Below are positions 35,443 to 46,485 of a DNA stretch of 64,000 nt, in pieces. The stretch covers positions 186,001 through 250,000 of the forward strand of contig NZ_CP097269.1 in the NCBI RefSeq assembly GCF_028473645.1, given 5' to 3'. Numbering within the stretch: the first letter of the stretch is position 1; each line of letters opens with the position of its first letter. The position numbers were made by a program, and so were the translations under genes. A model generated the notes under the pieces. It made no database searches and was not told the origin of the DNA. It saw only the letters and a list, made by a program, of their open reading frames with translations. The stretch comes from Acidovorax sp. GBBC 1281 (GTDB lineage Bacteria > Pseudomonadota > Gammaproteobacteria > Burkholderiales > Burkholderiaceae_C).

Positions 35443-37773
35443 ATGGAAGAACTCCGCCCCCCCACCGCGCCCCGGCGCCTGGCCCGCCTGGCCCGGCAGC
35501 GGTTCGTGGAGGGCCTGGTGGCGGGGCTGCCCGGCCTCGACAACGAACTGCAGGATTTCCTGACCCAGCTCATGGGCCTGACGGCCACGCAGCGCGAGAT
35601 GCAGACGCGCCGCGACCTGTGGATGCGCTACCAGCAGCGCCACCAGGCCTGGATCGCCGGCTGCACCCGCGCCCTGTCCGAGGCCATGCTGCCCCTGGTC
35701 AGCACCACCCGGGGGGCGTTGCCTGCCGGGGGCGGGTTCGAACTGCTCAGCGACGACGTCGTCGAGAACCAGATCATCGCCTCGCGCATGGCTCTCACGG
35801 TGATGGAGCACACGGGCAACGCCTTCGACACCCTGCGGCAGTTCATTCAGCACCTGGAAGGCCAGGAGCTGGACGGCCGCGACATCCTGCGCCCCGAAAC
35901 GGTCTGTCTGCTGTTCGTCGACCAGTGGGTGGAGGCCGGCATGGAGCGGGGCGACCTGCAGACCGCCATCGACCCCCTGCAGCGCCAGTTGGGCGAACTG
36001 GTCTTGCGCGAGTACCAGGCCGTCAACGCGTTCTGCACCGAGCAGGGCGTGAAGCCCGACAACGACCTGCGCTCCAAGGTGCGCCGCACGGCGGGAGGCT
36101 CGTCCTCCCCCGCGGGCCTGGCGTCGCAGGCCCTGCAGCAATCGGCCCAGGCCTTCGCCCGGGAGTCCGCCCAGGCGAGCATGCACGGCATGCCGTCCCA
36201 GGGAGGCATGCCGGCGCCCGGGCGCATGGGCGCGCAGGGAACGGCCTTCGGTGCCGGCATGCAGGCGTTCATGACGCCGCTGGCGCGCGCTCGCCAGCGG
36301 GCCCAGGGCGTGATGGGCCAGTTGCGCCGCCTGCTGGTGCAGCCCGCCACGGGCTTCGACATGGTGAACGCGCCGCCGGCCTCCGCCGCGCTGGCGCAGG
36401 CCCTGTCGGCCCACCGGGCGCAGGCGCAGACGTACTACAGCGGCGTGGCCACGCTGGTCGAGGACTACAGCCCGGCCGCCGTGGTGCAGCTGGTGGGCGC
36501 GGTGCGCGAGCGCTCCACCGAACTCAAGGCCAAGGCCTCCACCCCCGGCGAAAAGGCCATCATCGAGGTGGTGGCGCTGATGTTCCAGAGCATCCTGAGC
36601 GAAGACCGCATTCCGCCGGCCGTGCGCGTGTGGTTCGCGCGACTGCAGGTGCCGGTGCTGCGCGTGGCGCTGGCCGAGCCCGAATTCTTCAGCGACGTCG
36701 CCCACCCGGCGCGCCGCCTGATCGACCGCCTGGGCGGCGTGGTGATGGGGTTCGACGCCACCGCCATCAACGGCAGCGCGCTGGAGGGCGAGATCCGCCG
36801 CGTGGTGCAGGTGATCGAGCAGTACCCCGAAACCGGGCAGCGCGTGTTCCAGCTCGTCTATGACGAGTTCGAGAAATTCCTGGCCAAGTTCCTCACGGCC
36901 AAGCAGGCCACCTCCAAGCTCGTCAGCGTGGCGCAGCAGGTCGAGCAGCGCGAAACGCTGGCCATCCAGTACACGATCGAGCTGCGCACCATGCTGCGGG
37001 ACATGCCGGTGCGCGAGGAGATCCGCGATTTCCTCTTCAAGACCTGGGCCGAGGTGCTGGCCATGTCGGCGGTGCGCGACGGCGCGCAGCACCCGGACAC
37101 CGTCGCGCTCAAGCGCACCGCGGCCGACCTGGTCTGGGCCGCCAGCGCCAAGCCCCACCGGGCGGACCGCGCCAAGGTCATCCAGAGCCTGCCGCCGCTG
37201 CTGCAGCACCTGCGCCAGGGCCTGGCGCTGCTCGGCGTGAACGGGCCGGAGCAGGATGCGCAGGTGAAGGTGCTGACCGACACGCTGGCCGACGCCTTCC
37301 TGTCCAAGACGGCCTCCATCCCGCAGGCGCACATCGATGCGATGGCGCGCCGCCTGGCCAACCTGGAGGACTACATCAGCGATGCGACGCTGGGCGAAAT
37401 GCCGCTCAACGCCGACAACATCGAACTGATGCTGGGCATCGATGCCTCGTCCATCCACGTGATCGCCGACAACGGCGCGCCCGTGGAGCCGGGCATGGTG
37501 GCCTGGGCGCAAGAGCTGCAGCCCGGCGCCTGGTTCACGCTGGACCACAACGGTGCCTCGGCCCAGGTGCAGTACGTGTGGCAAAGCCAGCGCAAGCAGC
37601 TGCACCTGTTCGCCGCGCCCGATGGCAGCAGCTACCTGCTGCAGCTCAAGCGCCTGGGCGCCTACCTGCAGTCCGGCCTGCTGGTGGCGCAGGAAGAGGA
37701 AGCGCTCACGATGCGGGCCACGCGCGACGCGCTGGCCAAGATCGACGCCAACCCGGAACGGCTGCTGGACTGA
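35443..37773 (+). CDS. DUF1631 family protein
   Basis: A 776-residue soluble protein of the DUF1631 family found in beta- and gammaproteobacteria. It is largely helical, with no signal peptide or membrane segment. A low-complexity Met/Gly/Ala/Gln stretch (about residues 210-280) links two conserved parts; the C-terminal part (NIELMLGIDASSIHVIADNG) may have a PilZ-like strand-rich end. It starts 36 bases after secF but has no known link to secretion. The biochemical role is unknown. Confidence 0.8.
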   Translation: MEELRPPTAPRRLARLARQRFVEGLVAGLPGLDNELQDFLTQLMGLTATQREMQTRRDLWMRYQQRHQAWIAGCTRALSEAMLPLVSTTRGALPAGGGFELLSDDVVENQIIASRMALTVMEHTGNAFDTLRQFIQHLEGQELDGRDILRPETVCLLFVDQWVEAGMERGDLQTAIDPLQRQLGELVLREYQAVNAFCTEQGVKPDNDLRSKVRRTAGGSSSPAGLASQALQQSAQAFARESAQASMHGMPSQGGMPAPGRMGAQGTAFGAGMQAFMTPLARARQRAQGVMGQLRRLLVQPATGFDMVNAPPASAALAQALSAHRAQAQTYYSGVATLVEDYSPAAVVQLVGAVRERSTELKAKASTPGEKAIIEVVALMFQSILSEDRIPPAVRVWFARLQVPVLRVALAEPEFFSDVAHPARRLIDRLGGVVMGFDATAINGSALEGEIRRVVQVIEQYPETGQRVFQLVYDEFEKFLAKFLTAKQATSKLVSVAQQVEQRETLAIQYTIELRTMLRDMPVREEIRDFLFKTWAEVLAMSAVRDGAQHPDTVALKRTAADLVWAASAKPHRADRAKVIQSLPPLLQHLRQGLALLGVNGPEQDAQVKVLTDTLADAFLSKTASIPQAHIDAMARRLANLEDYISDATLGEMPLNADNIELMLGIDASSIHVIADNGAPVEPGMVAWAQELQPGAWFTLDHNGASAQVQYVWQSQRKQLHLFAAPDGSSYLLQLKRLGAYLQSGLLVAQEEEALTMRATRDALAKIDANPERLLD

Positions 37774-37810
37774 GCCGGCCGGCCTCGCGGGCCCGCCGGA
37801 ATCACAGCCG

Positions 37811-38269
37811 TCAATCGCCTTCGTCGTCCCCGCCGCCCCGCACCACGCGGCGCACGATGTCGCCGGCAAAGCCCCGCGCGGCCATGAAGCGCATCTGGCG
37901 CGCGCGCTCCTGCGGTGTCTCGCCTGGGGCGCCGAAGCGCTGGCGCCACACGGCCTGTGCGCGCTCCAGCTCGGTGGCGCGAAGGCGCTCCGCGGTGGCG
38001 CGCACCAGGGCGTCGTCCAGCCCCTTGCCGCGCAGCTCCTGCACCAGGCGCTGCGTGCCCAGGCGGGCGGCGCGGCGGTTCACCACCGAATCGGCCACGC
38101 GCTGCGCGCTGATGAAATCCTTGGCCTGCAGGTCGTCGAGCACGGCGTTCAGGTCGTCGCCCTCCTGCACGTGGCGGGCGAGCTTGGTGGCCAGTTCGGC
38201 GCGGGAATGCTCGCGCTGTGCCAGCAGGCGCAGCGCCCGGCCCTTGAGCGAAAGCGTCGCAAATCCCAT
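37811..38269 (-). CDS. recX: Recombination regulator RecX
   Basis: A 152-residue helical-repeat protein ([20 protein letters not shown] at the start, [20 protein letters not shown] in the middle). RecX binds RecA filaments and modulates them. The ATG at 38269 lies 77 bases after the recA stop in the same direction, the usual recA-recX order. The acidic C-terminus (GGGDDEGD) is family-typical. Confidence 0.93.
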   Translation of the reverse strand: MGFATLSLKGRALRLLAQREHSRAELATKLARHVQEGDDLNAVLDDLQAKDFISAQRVADSVVNRRAARLGTQRLVQELRGKGLDDALVRATAERLRATELERAQAVWRQRFGAPGETPQERARQMRFMAARGFAGDIVRRVVRGGGDDEGD

Positions 38270-38346
38270 GGTGCTATGAAAGTGGAAGCATCCAGCGCCT
38301 GTCAATCAAGCGTTGGAGCCGGGCATGGCCTGCAATCGGCCAAGGC

Positions 38347-39438
<1,092 letters not shown>

Positions 39439-39498
39439 GGAAAGTCCTTGAAAAACAATGGGTTGGGGTGTCTCTGTCCGGCTGTGGGTAGTCACAGG

Positions 39499-39514
39499 CT
39501 GGATGCTTGAACAG
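39499..39514 (-). promoter_or_regulatory. Probable LexA (SOS) box of recA
   Basis: CTGG-N8-ACAG, one mismatch from the CTGT-N8-ACAG consensus, about 60 bases upstream of the recA start. Position and sequence fit SOS control of recA. It also lies about 65 bases upstream of the divergent MarR-type gene. Confidence 0.6.
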
Positions 39515-39578
39515 TAGTTTATGCGAGCTGTCTCGGCGCGTAAACGGTGTTTTAAGTCAGTTTCCCTGACAATGTGCC

Positions 39579-40082
39579 ATGGCCGAAACCCCACCCTTTC
39601 CACCCCTCGACGACGGCTGGCGCCAGACCCACCTGGGCCGCCTGCTCGGGCATGCCATGCGCCGGTTCGATGCCCGGGTGCTCGAACTCATGGCCCACAA
39701 CGTGGAAGTGCCGCTGGCGCTTTCCAACCTCGCCGCGCGCGATCAGGTGAGCGCGGCGCACGTCCACATCACGCGCCACCTTTCGCTGGATGGCGACCGG
39801 CTGACCGATCTGGCGCAGCGGGCCGGCATGACGAAGCAGTCCATGGCCGATCTGGTGGACCAGTGCGCTGCCTGGGGCCTGGTGGTTCGGGAACCGGACC
39901 CACGCGATGCCCGGGCGCGCCGCGTGTGCTTCACCGCTGCGGGACTGGCGTGGCTGCAGGCGTTCCGCGATGCGGTGGCCCAGGCGGAGGCGGAGTTCCG
40001 CATGGCGGTGGGTGACGAGGTCGCCACGGTGGTTGCGATCGGGCTGGAAGCGTACGCGGGGGGTGACGGGCTGTCGGCTTGA
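39579..40082 (+). CDS. MarR-family transcriptional regulator
   Basis: A 167-residue protein with a central winged helix-turn-helix ([21 protein letters not shown], then a wing with [17 protein letters not shown]), flanked by helices for dimerisation. The TKQSM recognition helix and the DPRD wing are typical of MarR proteins. It is divergent from recA and followed by a chemoreceptor gene; no obvious target or ligand is visible. Confidence 0.85.
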   Translation: MAETPPFPPLDDGWRQTHLGRLLGHAMRRFDARVLELMAHNVEVPLALSNLAARDQVSAAHVHITRHLSLDGDRLTDLAQRAGMTKQSMADLVDQCAAWGLVVREPDPRDARARRVCFTAAGLAWLQAFRDAVAQAEAEFRMAVGDEVATVVAIGLEAYAGGDGLSA

Positions 40083-40210
40083 AAGCTGCAAAAATGATAC
40101 GTGCGGCATCTCATTTTTGTCATTTTTTGCGTCGCGGAGCTGGTTTTTAAGCCTGTTCTAAGGTGTCTAAATGTTAATCGAGATACCAAACGCAATAGGT
40201 GGTCCTTATC

Positions 40211-41857
40211 ATGAACTTGCACAACCTCCGCATCGGCGCCAAGCTGGCGCTCGCCTTCAGCATCACCACGCTGATCACCGTCGCCCTTGCCTGGATGGCC
40301 TGGGGCCAGATGCTTCGCATCAACGCCAGTGCCGAAGACCTGGCCACCAACTGGCTTCCCAGCATCGAGGCCATCGCCAATGTGCGCATCGCCGCCAACC
40401 GGCTGCGGCGCACAGAGAGCGAGGCCTTCCTGCCGACGGACCAGGGCAACCTGAACAAGCTCAAGGAAGAACTCAAGGTGCGGCGCCAGCAGCTGGTGGA
40501 GGCCGAGGCCGTGTATGCACCGCTGGTCAATCCGGGCGAAGAGCGCAAGGGCTACGAGGCCTACCAGGCCCAGCGCGACCAGTACCTCGCGGTGCAGCGC
40601 CGCATGCTGGACCAGCCACTGCAGGCGCATGACGAGACCCTGCGGATCTTCTTCACCGATTCGGAAAAGAGCTTCGATGCCCTGGCCGCCACGCTGGGCG
40701 AACTGGCCCGCGTGAATCGCCGCGGCGGTGACTCTGCGCACGACGATGCGGTGGCCACGTTCCACCGTGCGCAGGCCACGCTGCTGGCCCTGCTGATCGC
40801 TGCGGTGGCGATCGCCTCGGTGCTGGCCTGGTGGATCACGCGGCACATCACGCGGCCGCTGGCCTCGGCCGTCGGAGTGGCGCGGGGCGTGGCCGCTGGC
40901 GACCTGACGATGGACATCCCCGTGCACGGCAAGGACGAATCCGCGCAGCTGATGCAGGCCCTGAGCGACATGCGCGCCAGCCTGGCTAGCGTGGTCGGTG
41001 CCGTCCACGGCAGCGCCGAGGGCGTGGCCACGGCCAGCTCGCAGATCGAGCAGGGCAACCAGGACCTGTCGGCCCGCACCGAACAACAGGCCTCGGCCCT
41101 GGAAGAGACCGCCGCGTCCATGGAGGAGCTGAGCTCCACCGTGCGCCAGAACGCCGACGGCGCCCAAAAGGCCAGCCAGCTGGCGGCGGACGCGTCCACG
41201 GTGGCGCAGCGCAGCGGCGACGCGGTGGAGGTGATGGTGGAGACGATGAAGAGCATCGACGCCGCCTCCCAGCGCATCGCCGACATCATCGGCGTGGTGG
41301 ACGGCATCGCGTTCCAGACCAACATCCTGGCGCTCAACGCAGCGGTGGAAGCCGCCCGCGCCGGCGAACAGGGCCGCGGCTTCGCGGTGGTGGCCTCCGA
41401 GGTGCGCACGCTGGCCCAGCGCAGCGCCGATGCGGCCAAGGAGATCAAGGGCCTGATCGCCACGAGCGTGGAGCGCGTCGGCGAGGGCTCGGCGCAGGCC
41501 AACCGCGCGGGCGACACGATGAAGGAAGTGGTGCAGTCCATCCAGCGCGTCGCCACCATCGTGGCGGAGATGAGCATCGCCACGCGCGAGCAGAGCGAAG
41601 GCATCGGCCAGGTGGGCGAGGCCGTGGCGCAGATGGACCAGGTCACGCAGCAGAACGCCGCGCTGGTCGAGGAAAGCGCGGCGGCGGCATCGAGCCTGAA
41701 GTCGCAGGCCGAGCAACTGGTCGATGCGGTGTCGGTCTTCAAGATCGACGGGGCGCATACGGCGGCCGCGTCTTCGGTAGCGGCCCGCGCGCGGTCGGTG
41801 CCGCAGCCGGCTGGGCGCCTCGCCGCCCACGGCCGCACGCTGCCCCTGCCGGCATAG
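40211..41857 (+). CDS. Methyl-accepting chemotaxis protein
   Basis: A 548-residue chemoreceptor. The start at ATG 40211 puts the first membrane helix at residues 10-30 ([19 protein letters not shown]); a four-helix-bundle-type periplasmic domain follows and the second helix is near residue 200. A HAMP domain comes next, then the signalling tip with [20 protein letters not shown] and [19 protein letters not shown]. The C-terminus is Ala/Arg-rich and lacks a clear CheR-docking pentapeptide. The ligand is unknown. Confidence 0.93.
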   Translation: MNLHNLRIGAKLALAFSITTLITVALAWMAWGQMLRINASAEDLATNWLPSIEAIANVRIAANRLRRTESEAFLPTDQGNLNKLKEELKVRRQQLVEAEAVYAPLVNPGEERKGYEAYQAQRDQYLAVQRRMLDQPLQAHDETLRIFFTDSEKSFDALAATLGELARVNRRGGDSAHDDAVATFHRAQATLLALLIAAVAIASVLAWWITRHITRPLASAVGVARGVAAGDLTMDIPVHGKDESAQLMQALSDMRASLASVVGAVHGSAEGVATASSQIEQGNQDLSARTEQQASALEETAASMEELSSTVRQNADGAQKASQLAADASTVAQRSGDAVEVMVETMKSIDAASQRIADIIGVVDGIAFQTNILALNAAVEAARAGEQGRGFAVVASEVRTLAQRSADAAKEIKGLIATSVERVGEGSAQANRAGDTMKEVVQSIQRVATIVAEMSIATREQSEGIGQVGEAVAQMDQVTQQNAALVEESAAAASSLKSQAEQLVDAVSVFKIDGAHTAAASSVAARARSVPQPAGRLAAHGRTLPLPA

Positions 41858-41992
41858 AACCACCTGCGCGGGGAGGGCGCGGCGCGGGATTTCCCCCACG
41901 CGCTCCCCCCGCCGCCTGGCGGAATGGGCCTCTAGAATCGGTCTCCAACGCAGCGGCCACGCCACCGGCCGCGCTCCCAGGAGACAACCCCC

Positions 41993-42667
41993 ATGCGCAT
42001 CCTCATTGCCGAAGACGACCAGGTGCTGGCCGACGGGCTGCTGCGCACCCTGCGCGGCTCCGGCGCAGCGGTCGATCACGTGTCCAGCGGCAGCGAAGCC
42101 GATGCGGCCCTGATGACCAACCACGCGTTCGACCTGCTGATCCTGGACCTGGGCCTGCCGCGCGTGCACGGGCTGGAGGTGCTCAAGCGCCTGCGCGGAC
42201 GGGGCTCGGCCCTGCCGGTGCTGATCCTCACTGCCGCGGACAGCGTGGAAGAGCGCGTGAAGGGCCTGGATTTCGGGGCTGACGACTACATGGCCAAGCC
42301 CTTCAGCCTGCAGGAACTCGAAGCGCGCGTGCGCGCCCTCACGCGGCGCGGCATGGGCGGCACCACCAGCGCCATCCGCCACGGCCCGCTGGTGTACGAC
42401 CAGGCCGGCCGCATGGCCACCATCGACGGCAAGCTGGTGGAGCTGTCGGCGCGCGAACTGGGTCTGCTGGAGGTGCTGCTGCAGCGCGCCGGCCGGCTGG
42501 TGTCCAAGGAGCAACTGGTCGAGCGCCTGTGCGAGTGGGGCGAAGAGGTGAGCAACAACGCCATCGAGGTGTACATCCACCGCCTGCGCAAGAAGATCGA
42601 GCGCGGCCCGATCCGCATCGCCACGGTGCGTGGCCTGGGCTACTGCCTTGAGAAGATCGCCACCTGA
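41993..42667 (+). CDS. OmpR/TctD-type response regulator
   Basis: A 224-residue regulator. The receiver domain has LIAEDD at the start, phosphoacceptor Asp52 (LLILDLGLP) and the conserved Lys in YMAKPF. The C-terminal winged helix (LSARELGLLEVLLQRAGRLV, then NAIEVYIHRLRKKI) is OmpR-like. It is encoded just before its kinase, with a dispersed repeat between them. Sequence is closest in type to TctD/QseB proteins. The downstream DUF4148 genes are possible targets. Confidence 0.93.
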   Translation: MRILIAEDDQVLADGLLRTLRGSGAAVDHVSSGSEADAALMTNHAFDLLILDLGLPRVHGLEVLKRLRGRGSALPVLILTAADSVEERVKGLDFGADDYMAKPFSLQELEARVRALTRRGMGGTTSAIRHGPLVYDQAGRMATIDGKLVELSARELGLLEVLLQRAGRLVSKEQLVERLCEWGEEVSNNAIEVYIHRLRKKIERGPIRIATVRGLGYCLEKIAT

Positions 42668-42669
42668 AT

Positions 42670-42726
42670 GCTATTGATTTAATAGCGGTATGCCCTAGTG
42701 ATGATTGCGCTGACGGCCCTTTTGGC
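42670..42726 (+). repeat. Dispersed intergenic repeat, copy 4
   Basis: GCTATTGATTTAATAGCGG opens the copy, followed by TATGCCCTAGTGATG, ATTGCGCTGACGG and CCCTTTTGGC. It fills most of the gap between the response regulator stop (42667) and the kinase start (42753), splitting an otherwise tight two-gene unit. Confidence 0.7.
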
Positions 42727-42752
42727 TTGAATTCCCCCACCGGCGCCCCGTC

Positions 42753-44210
42753 TTGAAAATCTTCCAGCGCGAGCAGCGCTCCCTCTTCGGCGAGATCCTG
42801 GACTGGATGCTCACGCCGCTCCTGCTGCTGTGGCCCGTGAGCCTGGCGCTTACCTGGCTGGTGGCGCAGGGCCTGGCCAACAAGCCCTTCGACCGCGCGC
42901 TGGAGTACAACGCCCACGCCCTGGCGCAACTGGTCACGGTGCAGGGCGACAAGGCGCAGTTCAACCTGCCGCAGCCGGCCAGCGAAATCCTGCGTGCCGA
43001 CGAATCCGACATCGTTTACTACCAGGTGGTCTCGCCCACGGGCGAGTTCCTTTCCGGCGAACGCGACCTGCCGCGCCCGCCCGCACCCGAGGACGAGCGC
43101 CCGCTCTCGGGCGAGGTGCGCCTGCGCGATGCCGAGCTGCGCGGCATCGAGATCCGCGTGGCGTCCATCTGGGTGCGGGTGCCGTTGCCCGGCGCGCCGG
43201 CCGCGCTGGTGCAGGTGGCCGAAACGCGCGAAAAGCGCAGCGTGCTGGCCACGGAAATCATCAAGGGCGTGATGCTGCCGCAGTTCGTGATTCTGCCGCT
43301 GGCCGTGCTGCTGGTGTGGCTGGCCCTGGCGCGCGGCATCCAGCCCTTGAGCCTGCTGGAGGAGCGTATCCGCGCCCGCAAGCCTGACGACCTTTCGCCG
43401 CTCGACCACAAGGCGGTGCCGCTGGAGGTGGCGCCGCTGGTGGATTCGGTGAACGACCTGCTGGGCCGGCTCAGCGACTCGCTGGCTACGCAAAAGCGCT
43501 TTCTGGCCGATGCGGCCCACCAGCTCAAGACGCCGCTGGCCGGGCTGCGCATGCAAGCCGACTTGGCGCAGCGCGAAGGCACCAGCACCGAGGAATTGAA
43601 GCGATCGCTGCAGCAGATCGGCCGCTCCAGCATCCGCGCCACGCACACGGTGAACCAGCTGCTGGCCCTGGCCCGCGCGGAAGGCAGCGGAACGGCCCTG
43701 GCGCGCCAGCCGGTGGACCTGGCGCGGCTGGTGATCGAGGTGGTGCGCGACTGTGTGCCGCGCGCCCTGGACAAGCACATCGACCTGGGGTATGAGGGCG
43801 CCGAGCCCGGTGCGCCCGGCGTGTGGATGGAGGGCAATCCCACGCTGCTCAAGGAGCTGGCGCGCAACCTGCTGGACAACGCGATCAACTACACGCCCTC
43901 GGGGCCCGGGGCGCCGGGCGTCATCACCGCGCGGGTGCTGGCCGACACTTTCGGCCACGTGCTGCTGCTGCAGGTCGAAGATTCCGGCCCCGGCGTGCCG
44001 CTGGCCGAGCGCGAGCTGGTGTTCCGCCCGTTCTACCGCGTGCTGGGCAACGACGCGGACGGCTCGGGCCTGGGCCTGCCGATCGTGCTGGAGATCGCGC
44101 GCCAGCACAGCGCCACCGTGCAGCTGGAAGACGCGCACCCCGGCCAGGTGCCGCCGGGCGCCCGGTTCAGCGTGCAGTTTCCGGCCCATCCGCCGCTACC
44201 GGCGGCCTGA
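42753..44210 (+). CDS. TctE-type sensor histidine kinase
   Basis: A 485-residue kinase with two membrane helices (about residues 20-42 and 172-194) around a 130-residue periplasmic domain of the TctE_N/2CSK_N type (ALEYNAHALAQLV). A HAMP-like linker is followed by the H-box FLADAAHQLKTPLAGLRMQA (His256), the N-box ELARNLLDNAINYTP and the G-box GSGLGLPIVLEIA. The start is the TTG at 42753, since no ATG or GTG fits the conserved N-terminus. It is the partner of the preceding regulator. Confidence 0.92.
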   Translation: MKIFQREQRSLFGEILDWMLTPLLLLWPVSLALTWLVAQGLANKPFDRALEYNAHALAQLVTVQGDKAQFNLPQPASEILRADESDIVYYQVVSPTGEFLSGERDLPRPPAPEDERPLSGEVRLRDAELRGIEIRVASIWVRVPLPGAPAALVQVAETREKRSVLATEIIKGVMLPQFVILPLAVLLVWLALARGIQPLSLLEERIRARKPDDLSPLDHKAVPLEVAPLVDSVNDLLGRLSDSLATQKRFLADAAHQLKTPLAGLRMQADLAQREGTSTEELKRSLQQIGRSSIRATHTVNQLLALARAEGSGTALARQPVDLARLVIEVVRDCVPRALDKHIDLGYEGAEPGAPGVWMEGNPTLLKELARNLLDNAINYTPSGPGAPGVITARVLADTFGHVLLLQVEDSGPGVPLAERELVFRPFYRVLGNDADGSGLGLPIVLEIARQHSATVQLEDAHPGQVPPGARFSVQFPAHPPLPAA

Positions 44211-44250
44211 CCGGCCGCGCGCCGCGGCGTGCCGGTGGCGCAATGCCCGT

Positions 44251-44598
44251 TCAGTGGCTGGTCTCGCTGGCCGCGGCGCCGGCCACCGGCTGGGCGCCCT
44301 GGGCGCGGCGCAGTTCGGCCTGGAAGGCGCTGCCGCTGCGCAGGCGCTGGTATTCGGCCAGGCGCTGCGGGCTGGCTTCGTCCACCGCTTCGGAGCGGTC
44401 GCCCTCATTGGCCTGGCCCAGTCCGGCGCGCTGCCACAGGCGGGTGTCGGCCCCCACGGCGGCACGGGTGAGCGTGCTCCGCGTGGCCACGGGCTCGTCG
44501 CCGAAACGGTCTTCCTGCGATGGCGCGGCGTGGGCGGCGGACACGGTGGCGCCGGCGAAGGCGATGGTGGCAATGGCGATCAGGTGCTGGGTGTTCAT
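44251..44598 (-). CDS. DUF4148 family exported protein, copy 1
   Basis: A 115-residue protein with a signal peptide (HLIAIATIAFAGATVSAAHA) and the short DUF4148-type mature region (LTRAAVGADTRLWQRAGLGQ). A paralogue with the same layout is at 44829. The family is periplasmic, common in Burkholderiales, often in several copies, and of unknown function. It is convergent to the TctE-type kinase gene. An inverted repeat lies exactly 95 bases upstream of its start, matching the second copy. Confidence 0.85.
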   Translation of the reverse strand: MNTQHLIAIATIAFAGATVSAAHAAPSQEDRFGDEPVATRSTLTRAAVGADTRLWQRAGLGQANEGDRSEAVDEASPQRLAEYQRLRSGSAFQAELRRAQGAQPVAGAAASETSH

Positions 44599-44692
44599 GG
44601 TATGCGTTCCTTGGGCTTGAAAACAGGGTTGACAAAGGGCAGTGCGGGGTGCCTGCCTGACTGCCAGTTTCGGTGTTTCGCCGGGTCGGGTA

Positions 44693-44708
44693 TGTGCGTA
44701 AACGCACA
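44693..44708. promoter_or_regulatory. Inverted repeat upstream of DUF4148 copy 1
   Basis: TGTGCG-TAAA-CGCACA, six-base arms around a four-base AT-rich centre. The same arms and spacing occur at 45263-45278 in front of the second DUF4148 gene. The near edge is 95 bases upstream of each start codon. A shared transcription-factor operator is the simplest reading. Confidence 0.6.
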
Positions 44709-44753
44709 GCGGGAACGCATTGGTCCAGCGCGGGATGAAAAGCGCCGTCCATG

Positions 44754-44785
44754 AAAAAAGCCCCGGTGCTTCGCGCACGGGGGCT
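44754..44785 (-). terminator. Intrinsic terminator of DUF4148 copy 2
   Basis: On the minus strand AGCCCC...GTGC pairs with GCAC...GGGGCT (one internal mismatch, GCGAA loop), followed by TTTTTT. It lies 44 bases after the stop of the DUF4148 gene at 44829, so the two paralogues are separate transcription units. Confidence 0.8.
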
Positions 44786-44828
44786 CGGGGGTGTGGCGCG
44801 CCGTGGGCGCGCCGGGATGCGCGGGGCA

Positions 44829-45167
44829 TCAGTTCATCGTGGTGCTGGAGGCCATGCCGGCGACGTTGTGGCCGCCGCCGACGCGCTGGACTTCGGCCAG
44901 GTACTCGGGGCCGCTGCGTTCGCGCTGGTACTGGGCCAGACGCATCTGGTAGGCGGGATCGGCATCGGGCGTGCGGTCGGCGGCTTCGAACTGGTTCAGG
45001 CCGGCGCGGTTCCACAGGTTCAGGTCGGCCACGACTTCAGCGCGGGTCAGTGGCTGGCCTTGCTCGACGGGCTGGGCGCCGAACTGGTCTTCCTGCGACA
45101 CGGGGGCGGCGGATGCGGCACCGGCAAAGGCGATGGCGGCGATGGCGATGAGGTGTTTGCGGTTCAT
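44829..45167 (-). CDS. DUF4148 family exported protein, copy 2
   Basis: A 112-residue paralogue of the protein at 44251. It has a signal peptide (HLIAIAAIAFAGAASAAPV) and the motif PLTRAEVVADLNLWNRAGLN, then a Tyr/Arg-rich C-terminal half (MRLAQYQRERSGPEYLAEVQR). It is probably periplasmic and of unknown role. It has its own upstream inverted repeat and its own terminator. Confidence 0.85.
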   Translation of the reverse strand: MNRKHLIAIAAIAFAGAASAAPVSQEDQFGAQPVEQGQPLTRAEVVADLNLWNRAGLNQFEAADRTPDADPAYQMRLAQYQRERSGPEYLAEVQRVGGGHNVAGMASSTTMN

Positions 45168-45261
45168 GGTAGTGATTCCTTCCTTGGGATCGATTCAACT
45201 GGACTGCAGCGCCGGATTGCGTCTGCATGGAAGCCAGTTTGCTCCGCCGGACCCGCCAGGT

Positions 45262-45279
45262 CTGTGCGAAAACGCACAG
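45262..45279. promoter_or_regulatory. Inverted repeat upstream of DUF4148 copy 2
   Basis: CTGTGCG-AAAA-CGCACAG, seven-base arms. It matches the repeat at 44693-44708 and has the same 95-base distance to its start codon. The flanking GCCAGTTT sequence further upstream is also shared, showing that the promoter was duplicated with the gene. Confidence 0.6.
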
Positions 45280-45583
45280 TTTTGTGTAGGTCTGTCGCCT
45301 ACCAGCCCGTGCGCCCAGGGCCGCCGCCGCGTCCGACAGGGCCACGCTTCCGAGGGAAAAATGCCGCACTGCAACATCGCGTTACGGGGGTGGCTGGATC
45401 GGGCGCCATGCGCCGAAAAACGTCTTGAAACGCCTGGGAGCGCGACGAGGCGGCACTAGGGGAGAGAGGGTAGGAAGGTGGCTCGCAAAGAGGCGCGGCG
45501 TGCCCAAGCGCGCATCCATTCAGCACGCCCGCCCCTTATCCGTGAGACAAAATGTCCAGTGCTATATACCACTGGTTTGCGAT
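45280..45583. other. Intergenic DNA left of the insertion-sequence island
   Basis: About 300 bases between the DUF4148 operator and the first IS end. It becomes less GC-rich towards the IS boundary. I see no credible gene; short open frames lack family features and a ribosome binding site. No target duplication matching the right edge of the island was found. Confidence 0.4.
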
Positions 45584-46485
45584 GGCGCTGTTGCACAAAT
45601 CGAATTGCAGACGGCATGACCCCAACCCCAGACGGACCTATGCCACAGCAGTCACCGACACGGTGTGAGGACGGCCGATCTGACTGAACCGATTGAGCAA
45701 GGCCACGCGGACATGCAGCTCCACAACCTGGCGGTCGAACGTGCGCGCGATCACCCGTTCGCCCAGTCGCTTGAAGCAGTGCATCTTCGTCTCCACAAGG
45801 CTGCGCCGGTGGTAGCCGCTCCACTTCTTCCAAATGCCGCGACCCAGGCGCTGGCACGCCCGAATGGCCTCATTACGATGCGCCGAGCCCGGACTCGACT
45901 TCTTCCAATGGCTGGCGTTCTTGCGGGGCGGGATCACCGCCATCGCGTGCCGCTCGGCAATGGCGTCCAGGCAGGCGCGCGTGTCGTAGGCGCCATCGGC
46001 ACTGACGCTTTCGATGGATTCGTCAGTGGGAATCTGAGCCAGCAACCCGGGCAACATCGGCGCATCCCCAATGGCGTTGCTGGTCACCTCGATGGCGCGT
46101 ATTTCCAGCGTCTGCGCGTCGATGCCCAGATGGACCTTGCGCCATTCGCGCCGGTATTCAGCACCATGCTTCTTGCGTTTCCACTCTCCTTCGCCCAGGA
46201 ACTTGATGCCGGTGCTGTCCACCAGCAACTGCAGCGGCGAGTTGGTTCGCTGGTAGCTCAGTTCGACCTGCAAGGTCTTTTGGCGCCGGCAAACAGTGCT
46301 GAAGTCAGGTACCGGCCAGTCCAGCTTTGCCAGCCGCAGCAGGCTCTGCACCATGCCCAGCGCCTGTCGCAAGGGCTGGCCGAACAGGCACTTGATGCTC
46401 AGGCAGAACTGGATTGCTGCGTCCGAGAAGGTTCGGCTGCGTCCACGCCTGCCGGTCGGCGTGCCAAACCACTGCATGCCCTCAT

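Noticed and set aside
31942..37869. A 1975-codon open frame on the minus strand across yajC-secD-secF and the DUF1631 gene
   Set aside because: Antisense shadow of four well-supported genes; composition is low-complexity and no domain is recognisable.
45638..46477. Complete IS903-like transposase starting at the ATG at 46477
   Set aside because: The frame continues upstream beyond the IS630 insertion to a GTG at 47749; the shorter form lacks the N-terminal part, so the gene is treated as interrupted.
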